Shown here: piece by piece, positions 51,919 to 60,698 of the stretch
Layout of the letters: every line of letters starts with the position of its first letter
How positions within the stretch are numbered: the stretch's first letter is position 1
Assembly (NCBI RefSeq): GCF_007993935.1
Contig: NZ_VITY01000003.1
Span: 620,001-684,000, forward strand
Length of the DNA: 64,000 nucleotides
Reading direction: 5' to 3'
Origin: Bradyrhizobium macuxiense
GTDB taxonomy: Bacteria > Pseudomonadota > Alphaproteobacteria > Rhizobiales > Xanthobacteraceae
Notes under the pieces: model-generated
The model's database searches: none
Seen by the model: the letters and a program-made list of their open reading frames with translations, nothing else
What the model was told of the DNA's origin: nothing
Translations under genes and position numbers: made by a program

Positions 51919-52119
51919 ATGAGCATGGCAGCGGTGAAATTTGGCGGGGTTGCGGACCGGCTCGGCGGGCTGATGTCGCGCGCCCAGGCGCTGCGGTTGA
52001 GGAGCCTCGCCGAGGAGGCCTATCAGCCGAACCAATACGCGCGCGACCTGACGTCAGAGGAAGCCGAACGGCGCATCGATGCCCTGCGGGCGGAGATTGC
52101 GCTGGCGGACTCGTTCTGA
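51919..52119 (+). CDS. DUF3072-like small protein (66 aa)
   Basis: A 66-residue helical protein. The core SRAQALRLRSLAEEAYQPNQ and following DLTSEEAERRIDALRAEI match the DUF3072 pattern of a helical pair with a central aromatic/proline turn. Ribosome site AGGTGG lies 5 bp before the ATG. Function unknown. Confidence 0.65.
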   Translation: MSMAAVKFGGVADRLGGLMSRAQALRLRSLAEEAYQPNQYARDLTSEEAERRIDALRAEIALADSF

Positions 52120-52219
52120 CCCCCAGCCGGCCGAGCCGGACAACTCCCTTAAGGCTTTGATAGAGCGGCGCAGCTAGGTCTGTTCTGTTATGGCTGCATG
52201 ACCTTTGGGGGAGCCTTTC

Positions 52220-52474
52220 GTGCTGGAGCTGGAGAAGCGGTCGCCGCTCGCGTTCCCGATCACGCTGAAAGACGGGCGCATCCTCGCGACGGTCGGCGAT
52301 GCCGCGGACTATCTGTCAACGCTGAACGCCGATCAGCGCGAGCGCGGCTATTGGAAGACGGCGATCTTGATGTTCAACAACGCGATGCGCGAACCCAGCT
52401 ATCTGAGGATCGCAACGATCAACATGCGCTCTGCCCTTGTGTATGACCGCCTCGCCGACGACGTCGGCCCGTGA
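52220..52474 (+). CDS. DUF982-like small protein (84 aa)
   Basis: An 84-residue protein with a strand pair (FPITLKDGRILATVGDAADY) and two helices, the layout of rhizobial DUF982 proteins. The start is GTG at 52220 with GGGGGAG 6 bp upstream; a TTG at 52205 would overlap that site. The convergent gene at 52636-52893 encodes a protein of the same length and pattern, so they may be diverged paralogues. Function unknown. Confidence 0.6.
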   Translation: MLELEKRSPLAFPITLKDGRILATVGDAADYLSTLNADQRERGYWKTAILMFNNAMREPSYLRIATINMRSALVYDRLADDVGP

Positions 52475-52599
52475 TTGTGGCGTGGCAGCTACAGCCGAAT
52501 CGGCGGTGGTTGCGTAGGGCCGTCTTCGTTATGGCCGCAAACAAGGTAACGGCGGTACACGCGACGGCCGGGCGCGCAATGCACTTCGGCCGCACTCTC

Positions 52600-52636
52600 G
52601 GGCCGCCTCAGAGGGTCAAGGCGGCCCATTTCTTTT
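52600..52636 (+). terminator. Rho-independent terminator
   Basis: GGGCCGCCT (52600-52608) and AGGCGGCCC (52619-52627) form a perfect 9-bp stem with a 10-nt loop, followed by ATTTCTTTT. It ends transcription from the plus strand between two convergent small genes. Confidence 0.82.
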
Positions 52637-52893
52637 CAAAGCAATTTTGCGCGGACGAACAACGTCCGCAACGCGTTGGTCGCTTGCACCGTCAGCATCG
52701 CGTTCCCCGCGGCGCGTTCCAGCGCAACCAGCGCTTCGTCATGCAGCGAGCGGAACTCCATCCATTCGACGGCGCTGAGATTGCTGATGAAGCGGTAGGC
52801 CTGGCCGACGGTCGCGAGCGTCACCGTCTCGCCGTTCAGCCGCACCTGGAATATCGCCTTCAGCGGTGTATCGGATTTGGAAACGTCACCCAT
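52636..52893 (-). CDS. DUF982-like small protein (85 aa)
   Basis: An 85-residue protein: strand pair FQVRLNGETVTLATVGQAYR, then helices with LSAVEWMEFRSLHDEALVAL. The pattern matches the convergent protein encoded at 52220-52474 (strand pair ending in TVG, then a helix). ATG start at 52893. Function unknown. Confidence 0.6.
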   Translation of the reverse strand: MGDVSKSDTPLKAIFQVRLNGETVTLATVGQAYRFISNLSAVEWMEFRSLHDEALVALERAAGNAMLTVQATNALRTLFVRAKLL

Positions 52894-53005
52894 GGCGGGG
52901 TTGTGCTCCGCGCCGCGTTAATGTCAATCTAATTTCTCTGCGCCCGCGCAGGTCCGCCTGCCCCACTGAATCGCATTGTCTGTTAGCGTTTCGTGGGGGT
53001 GATTC

Positions 53006-55075
53006 GTGCCTGATCTTGCCAACACAGCCTATCTCGATGCGCTCAATTCCGAGCAGCGCCGCGCCGTCGAGCACGGCGTCGGCAAGGATTGCATCGTGGG
53101 CGCGCCGCTGCTGGTGATCGCGGGCGCGGGCTCCGGCAAGACCAACACGCTCGCCCATCGCGTCGCACATCTGATCGTCGCGGGCGCCGATCCACGCCGC
53201 ATCCTGTTGATGACCTTTTCGCGGCGCGCCGCCGCCGAGATGGCAGGCCGCGTCGAGCGCATCGCACGGCGCGTGCTGGGCGACCGCGCCTCGATCATGA
53301 CCGATGCGCTGAACTGGGCCGGCACGTTCCATGGCATCGGCGCGCGGCTGCTGCGCGAATTCGCCGAGCGCATCGCCCTCGACCCGGCCTTCACGATCCA
53401 TGACCGCGAGGACTCCGCCGATCTGATCAACCTGGTCCGCCATGACCTCGGTTTCTCCCGCACCGAAAGCCGGTTCCCGACCAAGGGCACCTGCCTTGCG
53501 ATCTACTCGCGTTGCGTGAATGCGGAGATGCCGATCGAGGCCGTACTCGGCCAGTTCTTCCCGTGGTGCTCCGGCTGGGCGGGCGAGCTGAAGCAATTGT
53601 TCGCGGCCTATGTCGAAGCCAAGCAGCGGCAGAACGTGCTCGATTACGACGACCTACTGCTCTACTGGGCGCAGATGGTGACCGACCCGGCGCTGGCCGA
53701 GGAGATCGGCGGCCGCTTCGACCATGTGATGGTCGACGAATATCAGGACACCAACCGCCTGCAGTCCTCGATCCTGCTCGCGCTCAAGCCGGCAGGACGC
53801 GGGCTCACCGTGGTCGGCGACGACGCGCAGTCGATCTATTCGTTCCGCGCCGCGACCGTGCGCAACATCCTGGACTTCCCGGCGCAATTCAGCCCAGCCG
53901 CCGAGATTGTCACGCTCGATCGCAACTATCGCTCGACCCAGCCGATCCTGTCGGCCGCCAATGGCGTGATCTCGCTTGCCAAGGAACGCTTCACCAAGAA
54001 CCTGTGGACCGACCGGACCTCGACCCGCAAGCCGTTGTTGGTCACGATCCGCGACGAGGCCGATCAGGCGCGCTACATCGTCGAGCAGGTGCTGGCCAAT
54101 CGAGAGGAAGGCACGCTGTTGAAGCATCAGGCGGTGCTGTTCCGCACCTCCTCGCACAGCGGACCGCTCGAGGTCGAGCTGACCCGCCGCAACATTCCGT
54201 TCGTGAAGTTCGGTGGCCTCAAATTCCTCGATGCCGCACACGTCAAGGACATGCTGGCGCTGCTGCGTTTCACGGCCAATCCGCGCGACCGGGTCGCCGG
54301 CTTTCGCATCCTGCATCTGTTACCCGGCGTCGGGCCGGCCTCGGCGCAGCGGGTGCTCGACCACATGGCCGAGGCCGCCGATCCGATCGCCGCGCTCGCC
54401 GCGCTGCCGGCCCCGCCCCGCGCCGGCGCCGACTGGCGGCTGTTCGTCGAGGCGATCGAGAATCTCCGCTACTCGGAATGGCCCGTCGACATCGAGCGCG
54501 CGCGCCTGTGGTACGAGCCCCATCTCGATCGCATCCATGAGGACAGCGAGGTTCGCCGCGCCGACCTCATCCAGCTCGAGCAGATTGCCGCCGGCTATCC
54601 GTCGCGCGAACGCTTCCTCACCGAGCTCACGCTCGATCCGCCCGACGCGACCAGCGATCAGGCCGGCGTGCCCCTGCTCGACGAGGATTACCTGATCCTG
54701 TCGACCATCCATTCCGCCAAGGGACAGGAGTGGAAGTCGGTCTATGTGCTCAACGTCGTCGACGGCTGCATGCCTTCCGACCTCGGCGCCGGCACCTCGG
54801 CCGAACTCGAGGAGGAGCGCCGCCTGCTCTATGTCGCCATGACCCGCGCCAAGGACGATCTGCATCTGATGGTGCCGCAGCGCTTCTTCGTCCACGGCCA
54901 GGCCGCCAAGGGCGACCGGCACATGTACGCCTCGCGTACCCGCTTCATCCCGGAACGGCTGCTGCCGATGTTCGAGCGGACCACGTGGCCACGGGCCGCC
55001 GCAGCGCAGGCTTCCTCCGCCAGCCGCGCGCCGCCGATCGACATCGGCGCCCGGATGCGCGGCATGTGGCGCTGA
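53006..55075 (+). CDS. UvrD/Rep-family ATP-dependent DNA helicase
   Basis: A 689-residue superfamily 1A 3'-5' helicase. Motifs are complete: Q-motif region LNSEQRRAV, Walker A GAGSGKTNTL (about 42), motif II VMVDEYQDTNRLQ, motif III VVGDDAQSIYSFRAA, motif IV LDRNYRSTQPIL, motif V LSTIHSAKGQEW, and motif VI LLYVAMTRAKDDL. The start is GTG at 53006 after GGGGGTG. No nuclease domain is present. It is slightly longer than Rep and shorter than UvrD. A strong terminator follows. The role is probably repair or fork clearance; which helicase type cannot be settled. Confidence 0.92.
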   Translation: MPDLANTAYLDALNSEQRRAVEHGVGKDCIVGAPLLVIAGAGSGKTNTLAHRVAHLIVAGADPRRILLMTFSRRAAAEMAGRVERIARRVLGDRASIMTDALNWAGTFHGIGARLLREFAERIALDPAFTIHDREDSADLINLVRHDLGFSRTESRFPTKGTCLAIYSRCVNAEMPIEAVLGQFFPWCSGWAGELKQLFAAYVEAKQRQNVLDYDDLLLYWAQMVTDPALAEEIGGRFDHVMVDEYQDTNRLQSSILLALKPAGRGLTVVGDDAQSIYSFRAATVRNILDFPAQFSPAAEIVTLDRNYRSTQPILSAANGVISLAKERFTKNLWTDRTSTRKPLLVTIRDEADQARYIVEQVLANREEGTLLKHQAVLFRTSSHSGPLEVELTRRNIPFVKFGGLKFLDAAHVKDMLALLRFTANPRDRVAGFRILHLLPGVGPASAQRVLDHMAEAADPIAALAALPAPPRAGADWRLFVEAIENLRYSEWPVDIERARLWYEPHLDRIHEDSEVRRADLIQLEQIAAGYPSRERFLTELTLDPPDATSDQAGVPLLDEDYLILSTIHSAKGQEWKSVYVLNVVDGCMPSDLGAGTSAELEEERRLLYVAMTRAKDDLHLMVPQRFFVHGQAAKGDRHMYASRTRFIPERLLPMFERTTWPRAAAAQASSASRAPPIDIGARMRGMWR

Positions 55076-55154
55076 CGAAAATCTTGGCGACGCCCGGAAC
55101 GAAGCCGCCGGCCACGCGTTGAGGCGACGTTCGTAATCGGCAAACGACCATCCC

Positions 55155-55199
55155 CGACGGCTTCGGCGCGGTGCTCCGCGCGGGAGCCGTCGTTTTGTT
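55155..55199 (+). terminator. Rho-independent terminator of the helicase gene
   Basis: CGACGGCT (55155-55162) pairs with AGCCGTCG (55185-55192); inside, GCGCGG and CCGCGC add a second stem. TTTTGTT follows. It ends 13 bp before the convergent cyclase stop. Confidence 0.85.
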
Positions 55200-55212
55200 G
55201 CGCCGCGTCAAT

Positions 55213-55944
55213 TCACGCAGGAAACAGCGTAACCGGCTGGTCGAAGCCCTTCAGGGTGTAATCGGAACCGGCCGCCGTGATCATGTCGCGGGTTCGATCC
55301 CGTACCGCCGTCGTGACCAGGATCTCGCCGGACTTCGCCATCGCCTGGGCGCGTGCCGCGCGATTGACCACGGTGCCGATCGCTGTCAGGTCGCGATGGC
55401 TCTTGCCGAACTCACCGAAATTGGTGTCGCCGCTGTCGATACCGATGCCAATGCCGATCTCGACATCGCCGGCGCCGATCGTGCGCACCAACGCGTCGTG
55501 CCGGTCGCGAAAGCTGCGCTGGATGTCACGCGCCGTCTGCAGGGCGCGCGCGGCATGGTCGTCCCGCTTCACTGGAAAATTGAAGATCGCAAACACCGCA
55601 TCGCCGATCGTCTTGTTGAGCAGGCCGTCATAGCGCCAGATCGCGGCCGCACAGTCGTCGTAGAACGCATCCAGCAGCGACGTCAGCCCCTCCTGCGCGA
55701 TGGTCTGGGTCAGCGTGGTGTAGCCCCGCAGGTCGGCGAACATCACAGTGGCATCGATGGTCACGGCGCGCGCCTTCATGACCTTCGAGAACGCCATCTC
55801 GCAGATCGTGCAGGTGTTCGGGTTCATGCGGCTTGGCTTGATGCCGAACAGGCGGAACGGCGCCGACAACGGGCCGCGCAAGGGGATCGGCATATGGAGG
55901 TTCTGCCAGCAACCGAGGCAGATCGATGCAGGTTCCGGAGTCAT
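55213..55944 (-). CDS. Class III adenylate/guanylate cyclase with N-terminal Cys motifs
   Basis: A 243-residue cytoplasmic cyclase making cAMP or cGMP. The catalytic domain begins about residue 66 with the metal Asp in VMFADLRGYTTL. The second metal Asp is in TIGDAVFAIFNFP, and DLTAIGTVVNRAARAQA carries the purine and transition-state region. Ahead of it are two Cys-x2-Cys pairs (ICLGCW and CTICEM) about 35 residues apart, which could bind zinc or iron-sulfur and act as a sensor. Start ATG at 55944. The neighbour encodes a PilZ protein. Nucleotide specificity cannot be told by eye. Confidence 0.88.
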   Translation of the reverse strand: MTPEPASICLGCWQNLHMPIPLRGPLSAPFRLFGIKPSRMNPNTCTICEMAFSKVMKARAVTIDATVMFADLRGYTTLTQTIAQEGLTSLLDAFYDDCAAAIWRYDGLLNKTIGDAVFAIFNFPVKRDDHAARALQTARDIQRSFRDRHDALVRTIGAGDVEIGIGIGIDSGDTNFGEFGKSHRDLTAIGTVVNRAARAQAMAKSGEILVTTAVRDRTRDMITAAGSDYTLKGFDQPVTLFPA

Positions 55945-56030
55945 CGGCGTATCACCTGCTGTTCCAGCGACGAAGTCCACCCCACCGTAGCACGGTCGAC
56001 CACGAGCGCCCCAACCGAAATTGCCGGCAC

Positions 56031-56300
56031 TCAGGCCGGCTTGACGAAGCTCACTCCAATCCGGGTCTTCTTGCTCCAGATCACCTGGCACTCGTGGACA
56101 ACCGAGGCGTCGCGGGCCATCACCAGGCGGAATCTGTGCGGGACGAAGGCCGAATTCTCGACCTCGATGGCCGCCCCTTCCGGCGATATGTTCACGATCG
56201 TGCAATGCATGACCGAACCGCCCGACGAGACATAGCCGGGTTCATTGACCTCGGTTCGCGGATGCCTGCGCTTTTCGTCCACCCGGACTGCCTCCTCCAC
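56031..56300 (-). CDS. PilZ-domain protein
   Basis: An 89-residue single PilZ domain. The N-terminal RRHPRTEV gives the Rxxx R c-di-GMP motif; the second motif, usually DxSxxG, reads NISPEGAAIE, with Asn in place of Asp. Binding is therefore possible but may be weaker. The start is probably GTG at 56300 after AAGAGAGG. It lies upstream of the cyclase on the same strand, 86 bp apart, hinting at joint second-messenger function (inference). Confidence 0.82.
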   Translation of the reverse strand: MEEAVRVDEKRRHPRTEVNEPGYVSSGGSVMHCTIVNISPEGAAIEVENSAFVPHRFRLVMARDASVVHECQVIWSKKTRIGVSFVKPA

Positions 56301-56550
56301 CTCTCTTCACGTGAACGTGGGCGATCGGCATTGCCGGAGTCAACGGCTGGCGCGGCCCACATCAGGCTTTCGCACCACGATTTGTGCGCAGCAGTAAGCC
56401 GAAATGCGTATCGCCTCCGCGCAGATGAGCCCCGCGTCGGCGCGGGCTTGCCGTTCGCGACGGCGCGAGGATAGCCTCATCTGATGGGCGATGCGCTGGC
56501 GCGACGCACGCTCCCAACAACAATGAACAGGCGCCATGGGGAGACGCGCC

Positions 56551-57957
56551 ATGTTCGAGATTCTCGATCGCCGGACGACTCTGACCGGCAACCAGATCAA
56601 GATCCTTGCGGCGGCTATCATCGGCGATGCGCTGGAATTCTTCGACTACTTCCTGATCGGCTTTGTGCTCGCCTTCCTGATCGGACCGTGGAAACTGACC
56701 TTCGGCCAGTCGGCCACCGTGCTGATGAGTTCCGGCATCGGCGCCATCATCGGCGCCTATCTCTGGGGCTGGCTCGCCGACCGGGTCGGGCGCCGCATCG
56801 TCTTCATCGGCACGGTGCTGAATTTCTCGATCGCGACCGGCCTGCTCTATTTCACGCCCGACAATGGCTGGGTTTACCTCGCGATCCTGCGCTTCTTCGT
56901 CGGCACCGGCGTCGGCGGGCTCTATTGCGTCGACCTGCCGCTGGTGCAGGAGTTCATGCCCTCGCATAAGCGCGGCTGGGTCGGCGGGCTCGTCACCTGC
57001 GTGATCCCGCTCGGCGTCGGCCTCGGCGCCGTGCTCGGCGCGATCATGGGCACCGATCAGTGGCGGCTGTTGTTTGCGATCGGCGTGCTGCCGGCGGTCC
57101 TGGTGCTGCTGGTCAGGCTCTGGGTGCCGGAGTCGCCGCGCTGGCTGTGCCGGCAGGGACGCTATGACGAGGCCCGCAAGTCGCTGGCCTGGGCCCTCGA
57201 GGTGCCGCCATCGGAGCTGCCGTTGCCCAGCGCGGCCGATGCCGGCCCGATCGTCACGACCAGTTGGTTCGACCTGTTCAAATATCCGCGCAGCCTGATC
57301 GTCTCCTGGCTCGGCAACGCCGGCGCGCAGACCGGCGTCTACGGCATCACGCTGTGGGCGCCCGCCCTGTTCGTGCTGCTGCTGAAAGTCACGCCGCAGC
57401 AGGCCGCCAAGATGATGATCCTGCTCAGCGTCACCGGCTTCGTCGGCCGCATCTCGTTTTCTTATTTCTCGGAGTTGCTGGGACGACGCGTGGCGGGGGG
57501 CCTGCTCGGCTTCGGCGCCGGCGCGCTGACCATCATTGCCGGCTATCACTACGACGCGACGCTGCTCGGAATGTCGGCATTCTGGCTGCTGCTCGGCGCC
57601 GCCTTCTTCTTCGCCGACGGCGGCTTTGCGATCGTTGGGCCCTATGCGGCTGAGGTCTGGCCGTCGCATCTGCGCACGACTGGCATGGGGTCGGCCTACG
57701 GCTTCGGCGGCATCGGCAAGATCATCGGGCCGGTCGGCCTCGCATTGATCGTCGGCTCGAACAACTACCTCAAGCCGGACGTGCCGCTGACCCAGATCCC
57801 GACCGCCTTCGTCTATCTCGGCTGCTGGTTCCTGATGGCGGGCGCGGTCTACCTGTTCTTCGGGCTTGAGACGCGGGGCAAGTCGATCGAGCAGATCGAC
57901 AAGGAGCTCAACGCGACGGCCGATGTCGCGGCCTCCGCAACGATCCGGCGCGCCTGA
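56551..57957 (+). CDS. MFS transporter (aromatic acid/sugar porter type)
   Basis: A 468-residue permease with about 12 membrane helices. Motif A-like GWLADRVGRRIVF follows helix 2, and the first helix carries DALEFFDYFLIGF, as in aromatic-acid:H+ symporters. A central PESPRWLCRQGRYDEARK segment is typical of the sugar-porter superfamily. The ATG at 56551 has GGAGA upstream; an ATG at 56536 adds five residues. It is followed 11 bp later by a flavin monooxygenase-like gene and then a VOC gene, so it may import their substrate. Confidence 0.87.
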   Translation: MFEILDRRTTLTGNQIKILAAAIIGDALEFFDYFLIGFVLAFLIGPWKLTFGQSATVLMSSGIGAIIGAYLWGWLADRVGRRIVFIGTVLNFSIATGLLYFTPDNGWVYLAILRFFVGTGVGGLYCVDLPLVQEFMPSHKRGWVGGLVTCVIPLGVGLGAVLGAIMGTDQWRLLFAIGVLPAVLVLLVRLWVPESPRWLCRQGRYDEARKSLAWALEVPPSELPLPSAADAGPIVTTSWFDLFKYPRSLIVSWLGNAGAQTGVYGITLWAPALFVLLLKVTPQQAAKMMILLSVTGFVGRISFSYFSELLGRRVAGGLLGFGAGALTIIAGYHYDATLLGMSAFWLLLGAAFFFADGGFAIVGPYAAEVWPSHLRTTGMGSAYGFGGIGKIIGPVGLALIVGSNNYLKPDVPLTQIPTAFVYLGCWFLMAGAVYLFFGLETRGKSIEQIDKELNATADVAASATIRRA

Positions 57958-57968
57958 GGGAGGCGGAC

Positions 57969-59156
57969 ATGGACACGACTTCTGCGGATCTCGCCGGCGA
58001 TCGTGACGTGATCGCCCGCGCCGAGGCGATCAGGGACGCGGTTGCGGCCGCCGCCGATGAGATCGAAACAACCCGCCGGCTGCCGCCCGATTTGCTCGAC
58101 CGGCTGCATGGAGCGCAGCTGTTCCGCATGCTGCTGCCCCGCTCGACCAACGGGATCGAGACCGATCCCGTCACCTTCTTCCATACCATCGAGACCATCG
58201 CCAAGGCCGATGCCTCGACGGCGTGGTGCCTGAGCCAGGCCGGCGGCTGTGCGATGTCGGCGGCCTATCTCGATCTGCCGGTCGCGCAGGAGATGTTTGC
58301 CGACCCGCGCGCGGTGCTGGCCTGGGGCCCCGGCCCGAAGGTCAAGGCGATCGAATGCGAGGGCGGCTACCGGGTCACCGGCGTCTGGTCGTTCGCGTCA
58401 GGCGGACGGCACGCCACGTGGCTCGGCGCGCACTGCCCGGTCTATGCCGCGGACGGCTCGCCGCGCCACGACGCCAATGGCGAGCAAATCGAACGCACCA
58501 TGCTGGTGCGGACCGAAGACGTCGAATGGACCGATATCTGGAACACGGTCGGGCTGCGCGGCACCGCCAGCGACCAGTTCGCGCTCAACGATTTCTTCGT
58601 TCGCGCGGACCATTCGATCACCCGCGAATTCGATCGCGAATGCCGCGAGAATGGTCCGCTGTACCGGATGAGCAACCACACCTGCTACCAGGTCGGTTTC
58701 GCCGGGGTCGCCTGCGGCATTGCCCGCAGCGCGCTGGACAATTTCGTCGACGTTGCCCGCAACAAGGTGCCGCGCGGGATGAAGAAGACGCTGCGCGACA
58801 ATGCCGTGGTGCAATCCGGCCTCGCCCAGGCCGAGGTCAATCTGCGCGCCGCCCGCGCTTTCCTCCTGCAATCGATGGCGGACATCTGGAAGGACCTGGT
58901 TGCCGGCCACAGCATCACGGTCGCACAGCGCATGACGATCCGGATGGCGGCGACCCACGCCATCCATAAGGCGCGGGAGGCCGTCGACTTCGCCTACAAC
59001 ACGGCCGGCGCCACCGCGATCTTCGACGGCCATCCGTTGGAGCGGCGCTTCCGCGACATCCATACCGTGACGCAGCAACTGCAGGGCCGCTTCAGTCATT
59101 TCGAGACCGTCGGCGCCTGGATGCTGGGTGTCGAGGCCGACCTCAGCTTCGTCTGA
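57969..59156 (+). CDS. Acyl-CoA-dehydrogenase-fold flavin monooxygenase (HsaA/HpaH-like)
   Basis: A 395-residue protein of the acyl-CoA dehydrogenase fold. The pattern LLPRSTNGIETDPVTFFHTI, STAWCLSQ, GVWSFASGGRHATWLGAHCP and NTVGLRGTASDQFALNDFFV is that of the two-component flavin-dependent aromatic hydroxylase group. These hydroxylate phenolic compounds using reduced flavin from a separate reductase, which is not in the window. It starts 11 bp after the transporter gene and precedes a VOC gene by 19 bp. Desulfurisation or dehydrogenation roles are alternatives. Confidence 0.84.
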   Translation: MDTTSADLAGDRDVIARAEAIRDAVAAAADEIETTRRLPPDLLDRLHGAQLFRMLLPRSTNGIETDPVTFFHTIETIAKADASTAWCLSQAGGCAMSAAYLDLPVAQEMFADPRAVLAWGPGPKVKAIECEGGYRVTGVWSFASGGRHATWLGAHCPVYAADGSPRHDANGEQIERTMLVRTEDVEWTDIWNTVGLRGTASDQFALNDFFVRADHSITREFDRECRENGPLYRMSNHTCYQVGFAGVACGIARSALDNFVDVARNKVPRGMKKTLRDNAVVQSGLAQAEVNLRAARAFLLQSMADIWKDLVAGHSITVAQRMTIRMAATHAIHKAREAVDFAYNTAGATAIFDGHPLERRFRDIHTVTQQLQGRFSHFETVGAWMLGVEADLSFV

Positions 59157-59175
59157 ACTCTCAAGGAGAAGAACC

Positions 59176-59577
59176 ATGCCATTGGGCGGACTGCAGCATT
59201 TCACCATCGAACCGCAGGACCTTGAGCGCACCAAGGAGTTCTATTGCGATGTGCTCGGGCTCGAGAATGGCGACCGTCCGCCGCTCGATTTCCCGGGCTA
59301 CTGGCTCTATTCCGGCGGCCAGGCCACTGTCCATTTGATGGGCACCCGCAAGCCGCGCGACGGCATCGTCGTGCGCGGCACCGAGAAGAAATACGAAGAC
59401 ACCGGCCGCCTCGACCACATCGCCTTTGCCGCAACCGACGTCGAAGGCGTGCGCAAGCGCCTGCAGTCGAAGAACGTCACGTTCCGCGAGCAGATCGTGC
59501 CGCGCACCGGCGACACCCAGATCTTCCTCTACGATCCCGACGGCGTCGGCGTGGAGCTGAACTTCCCCAAGAGCTGA
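59176..59577 (+). CDS. VOC-superfamily (glyoxalase/dioxygenase fold) protein
   Basis: A 133-residue single-VOC-domain protein with paired beta-alpha-beta-beta-beta units. Candidate metal ligands are the first LQHFTIEPQDLERTKEFYCD His, the DHIAFAATDVEGVRKRL His, and the late Glu in DPDGVGVELNFPKS. AAGGAGAAG precedes the ATG at 59176. As the last gene of the transporter/monooxygenase operon it may open or isomerise the hydroxylated product. Substrate unknown. Confidence 0.88.
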   Translation: MPLGGLQHFTIEPQDLERTKEFYCDVLGLENGDRPPLDFPGYWLYSGGQATVHLMGTRKPRDGIVVRGTEKKYEDTGRLDHIAFAATDVEGVRKRLQSKNVTFREQIVPRTGDTQIFLYDPDGVGVELNFPKS

Positions 59578-59852
59578 TCCGGAAGGAGCTGAAGCGGCCT
59601 GCGCCGGATTACCTTGCTCGACAAATGGCTGACGCAAGCGTCGGCCAAGATTTCCCATCGCGAAAGGGGTTCCCGACAAGGCCCTGACTCGGCCATCACT
59701 CGGGCGTGATCCGGTCGGTTTTTCTTCAACATTGAATGACGAATTAACCGGGCCGCGCCGCTGCGGCAGAATAGCCGGGTGCTGCGCCTTTAACCTACCC
59801 CAGGGCATGGTGGCCCGGCTATTCGTCCCCACTTCGCGGGCGAAAGTCCTCA
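59578..59852. other. Non-coding stretch after the VOC gene
   Basis: About 275 bp with no supportable gene; together with the adjacent palindromic repeat it makes a 371-bp gap. An 80-codon plus frame from 59732 has no ribosome site and runs into the repeat, so it is rejected. No clear terminator seen. Confidence 0.5.
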
Positions 59853-59952
59853 GAGCGCTTTCGCGCGAAGTGGATACCGGTTCGCGCAAAAGAAAGCGCG
59901 TCAGATGTCTAGAGCCCCGTTCCGACTCCATCGGAACGGAAAAAGGCTCTAG
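59853..59952. repeat. Bradyrhizobium-type repetitive palindromic element
   Basis: A 100-bp element starting gagcgctttcgcgcgaag and ending in nested inverted repeats: CTAGAGCC (59909-59916) with GGCTCTAG (59945-59952), and inside them CCGTTCCGA (59917-59925) with TCGGAACGG (59931-59939). The layout and wording resemble dispersed repeats I recall from Bradyrhizobium and relatives. It overlaps the stop of the minus-strand gene and may work as its terminator. Confidence 0.7.
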
Positions 59953-60698
59953 TCGAGCCCGCGCTCGTGGCTGAGGCGAACCATTTCGTTGATGAAGATT
60001 TGTTTCTGCTTGTCGTCGAGACTGGCATAAAGCGGCTCGGCCGCGTCGGCGACACCGCGCTGATCGACCGCGCGATCATTGAGGAACTGGGCCTCGTTGC
60101 GCATCTGCTCGATGATGTCGTCAGGCGGATCGCGTTGCGCGCGCGCAATGCGCAGGTTGAGCCGGTCGGCGCCATTGTGACCAAGATAGTGCATCGCACT
60201 GTTGAAGCCGGCCCAGTTCTTCTCCTGCTCCGGCGTCAGGTTGAGTTCCTTCTTGATCCGCTCGATGTTGGCGTCGCTGTTGGCGACGATCTGTTCGGCC
60301 GTGAGCTGCGGTGCGCCGGCCTGGGTCAGCACGGTCGGCGCTTGCTTGGCGCCCTTGTCCTTGGCGGCGGCCTTGGCCGATTTGGCGGCCTTGGCGCCCT
60401 GCTTGTCACCGGATGCCGGAGCCTGTGCGTTCTTGCCGTTACCGGCATTCGGGTTGCCATTGTTGCCGGTCAACACCCCGGTCACCCCGGTCACGACCCC
60501 GACGACGCCGCCGATGGCTCCGCCCAGGACCCCGCCAACCGGTCCGGCAGCCTTGTTGCCTTCGCGCGCGCCCTGCTCGACGCCCTGCACGATCTGCGCA
60601 TCGACCATATGAGGCACTGCAAGCAGCGCGACGGTGGCGGCCCCAACCGCGGCGCACAATTTCCATCGTGCTCGCAGCTTCGCTACCGGGATGAGCAT
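59949..60698 (-). CDS. Periplasmic LTXXQ-motif protein (Spy/CpxP-like)
   Basis: A 249-residue exported protein. The signal peptide spans about residues 1-35 (CAAVGAATVALLAVPHMVDA). A Gly/Val-rich segment (GGVLGGAIGGVVGVVTGVTG) and an Ala/Lys-rich linker follow. The helical Spy/CpxP-type domain has LNLTPEQEKNW and LDDKQKQIF, the LTxxQ pair. Family members are periplasmic chaperones or stress sensors. The ATG at 60698 has GGAGA upstream. It is divergent from a sugar ABC operon. The Gly-rich segment is unusual and could form a membrane-associating hairpin. Confidence 0.82.
   Translation of the reverse strand: MLIPVAKLRARWKLCAAVGAATVALLAVPHMVDAQIVQGVEQGAREGNKAAGPVGGVLGGAIGGVVGVVTGVTGVLTGNNGNPNAGNGKNAQAPASGDKQGAKAAKSAKAAAKDKGAKQAPTVLTQAGAPQLTAEQIVANSDANIERIKKELNLTPEQEKNWAGFNSAMHYLGHNGADRLNLRIARAQRDPPDDIIEQMRNEAQFLNDRAVDQRGVADAAEPLYASLDDKQKQIFINEMVRLSHERGLD

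Noticed and set aside
59732..59974. 80-codon plus-strand frame in the gap after the VOC gene
   Set aside because: No ribosome site, runs through the palindromic repeat and into the next gene's end.
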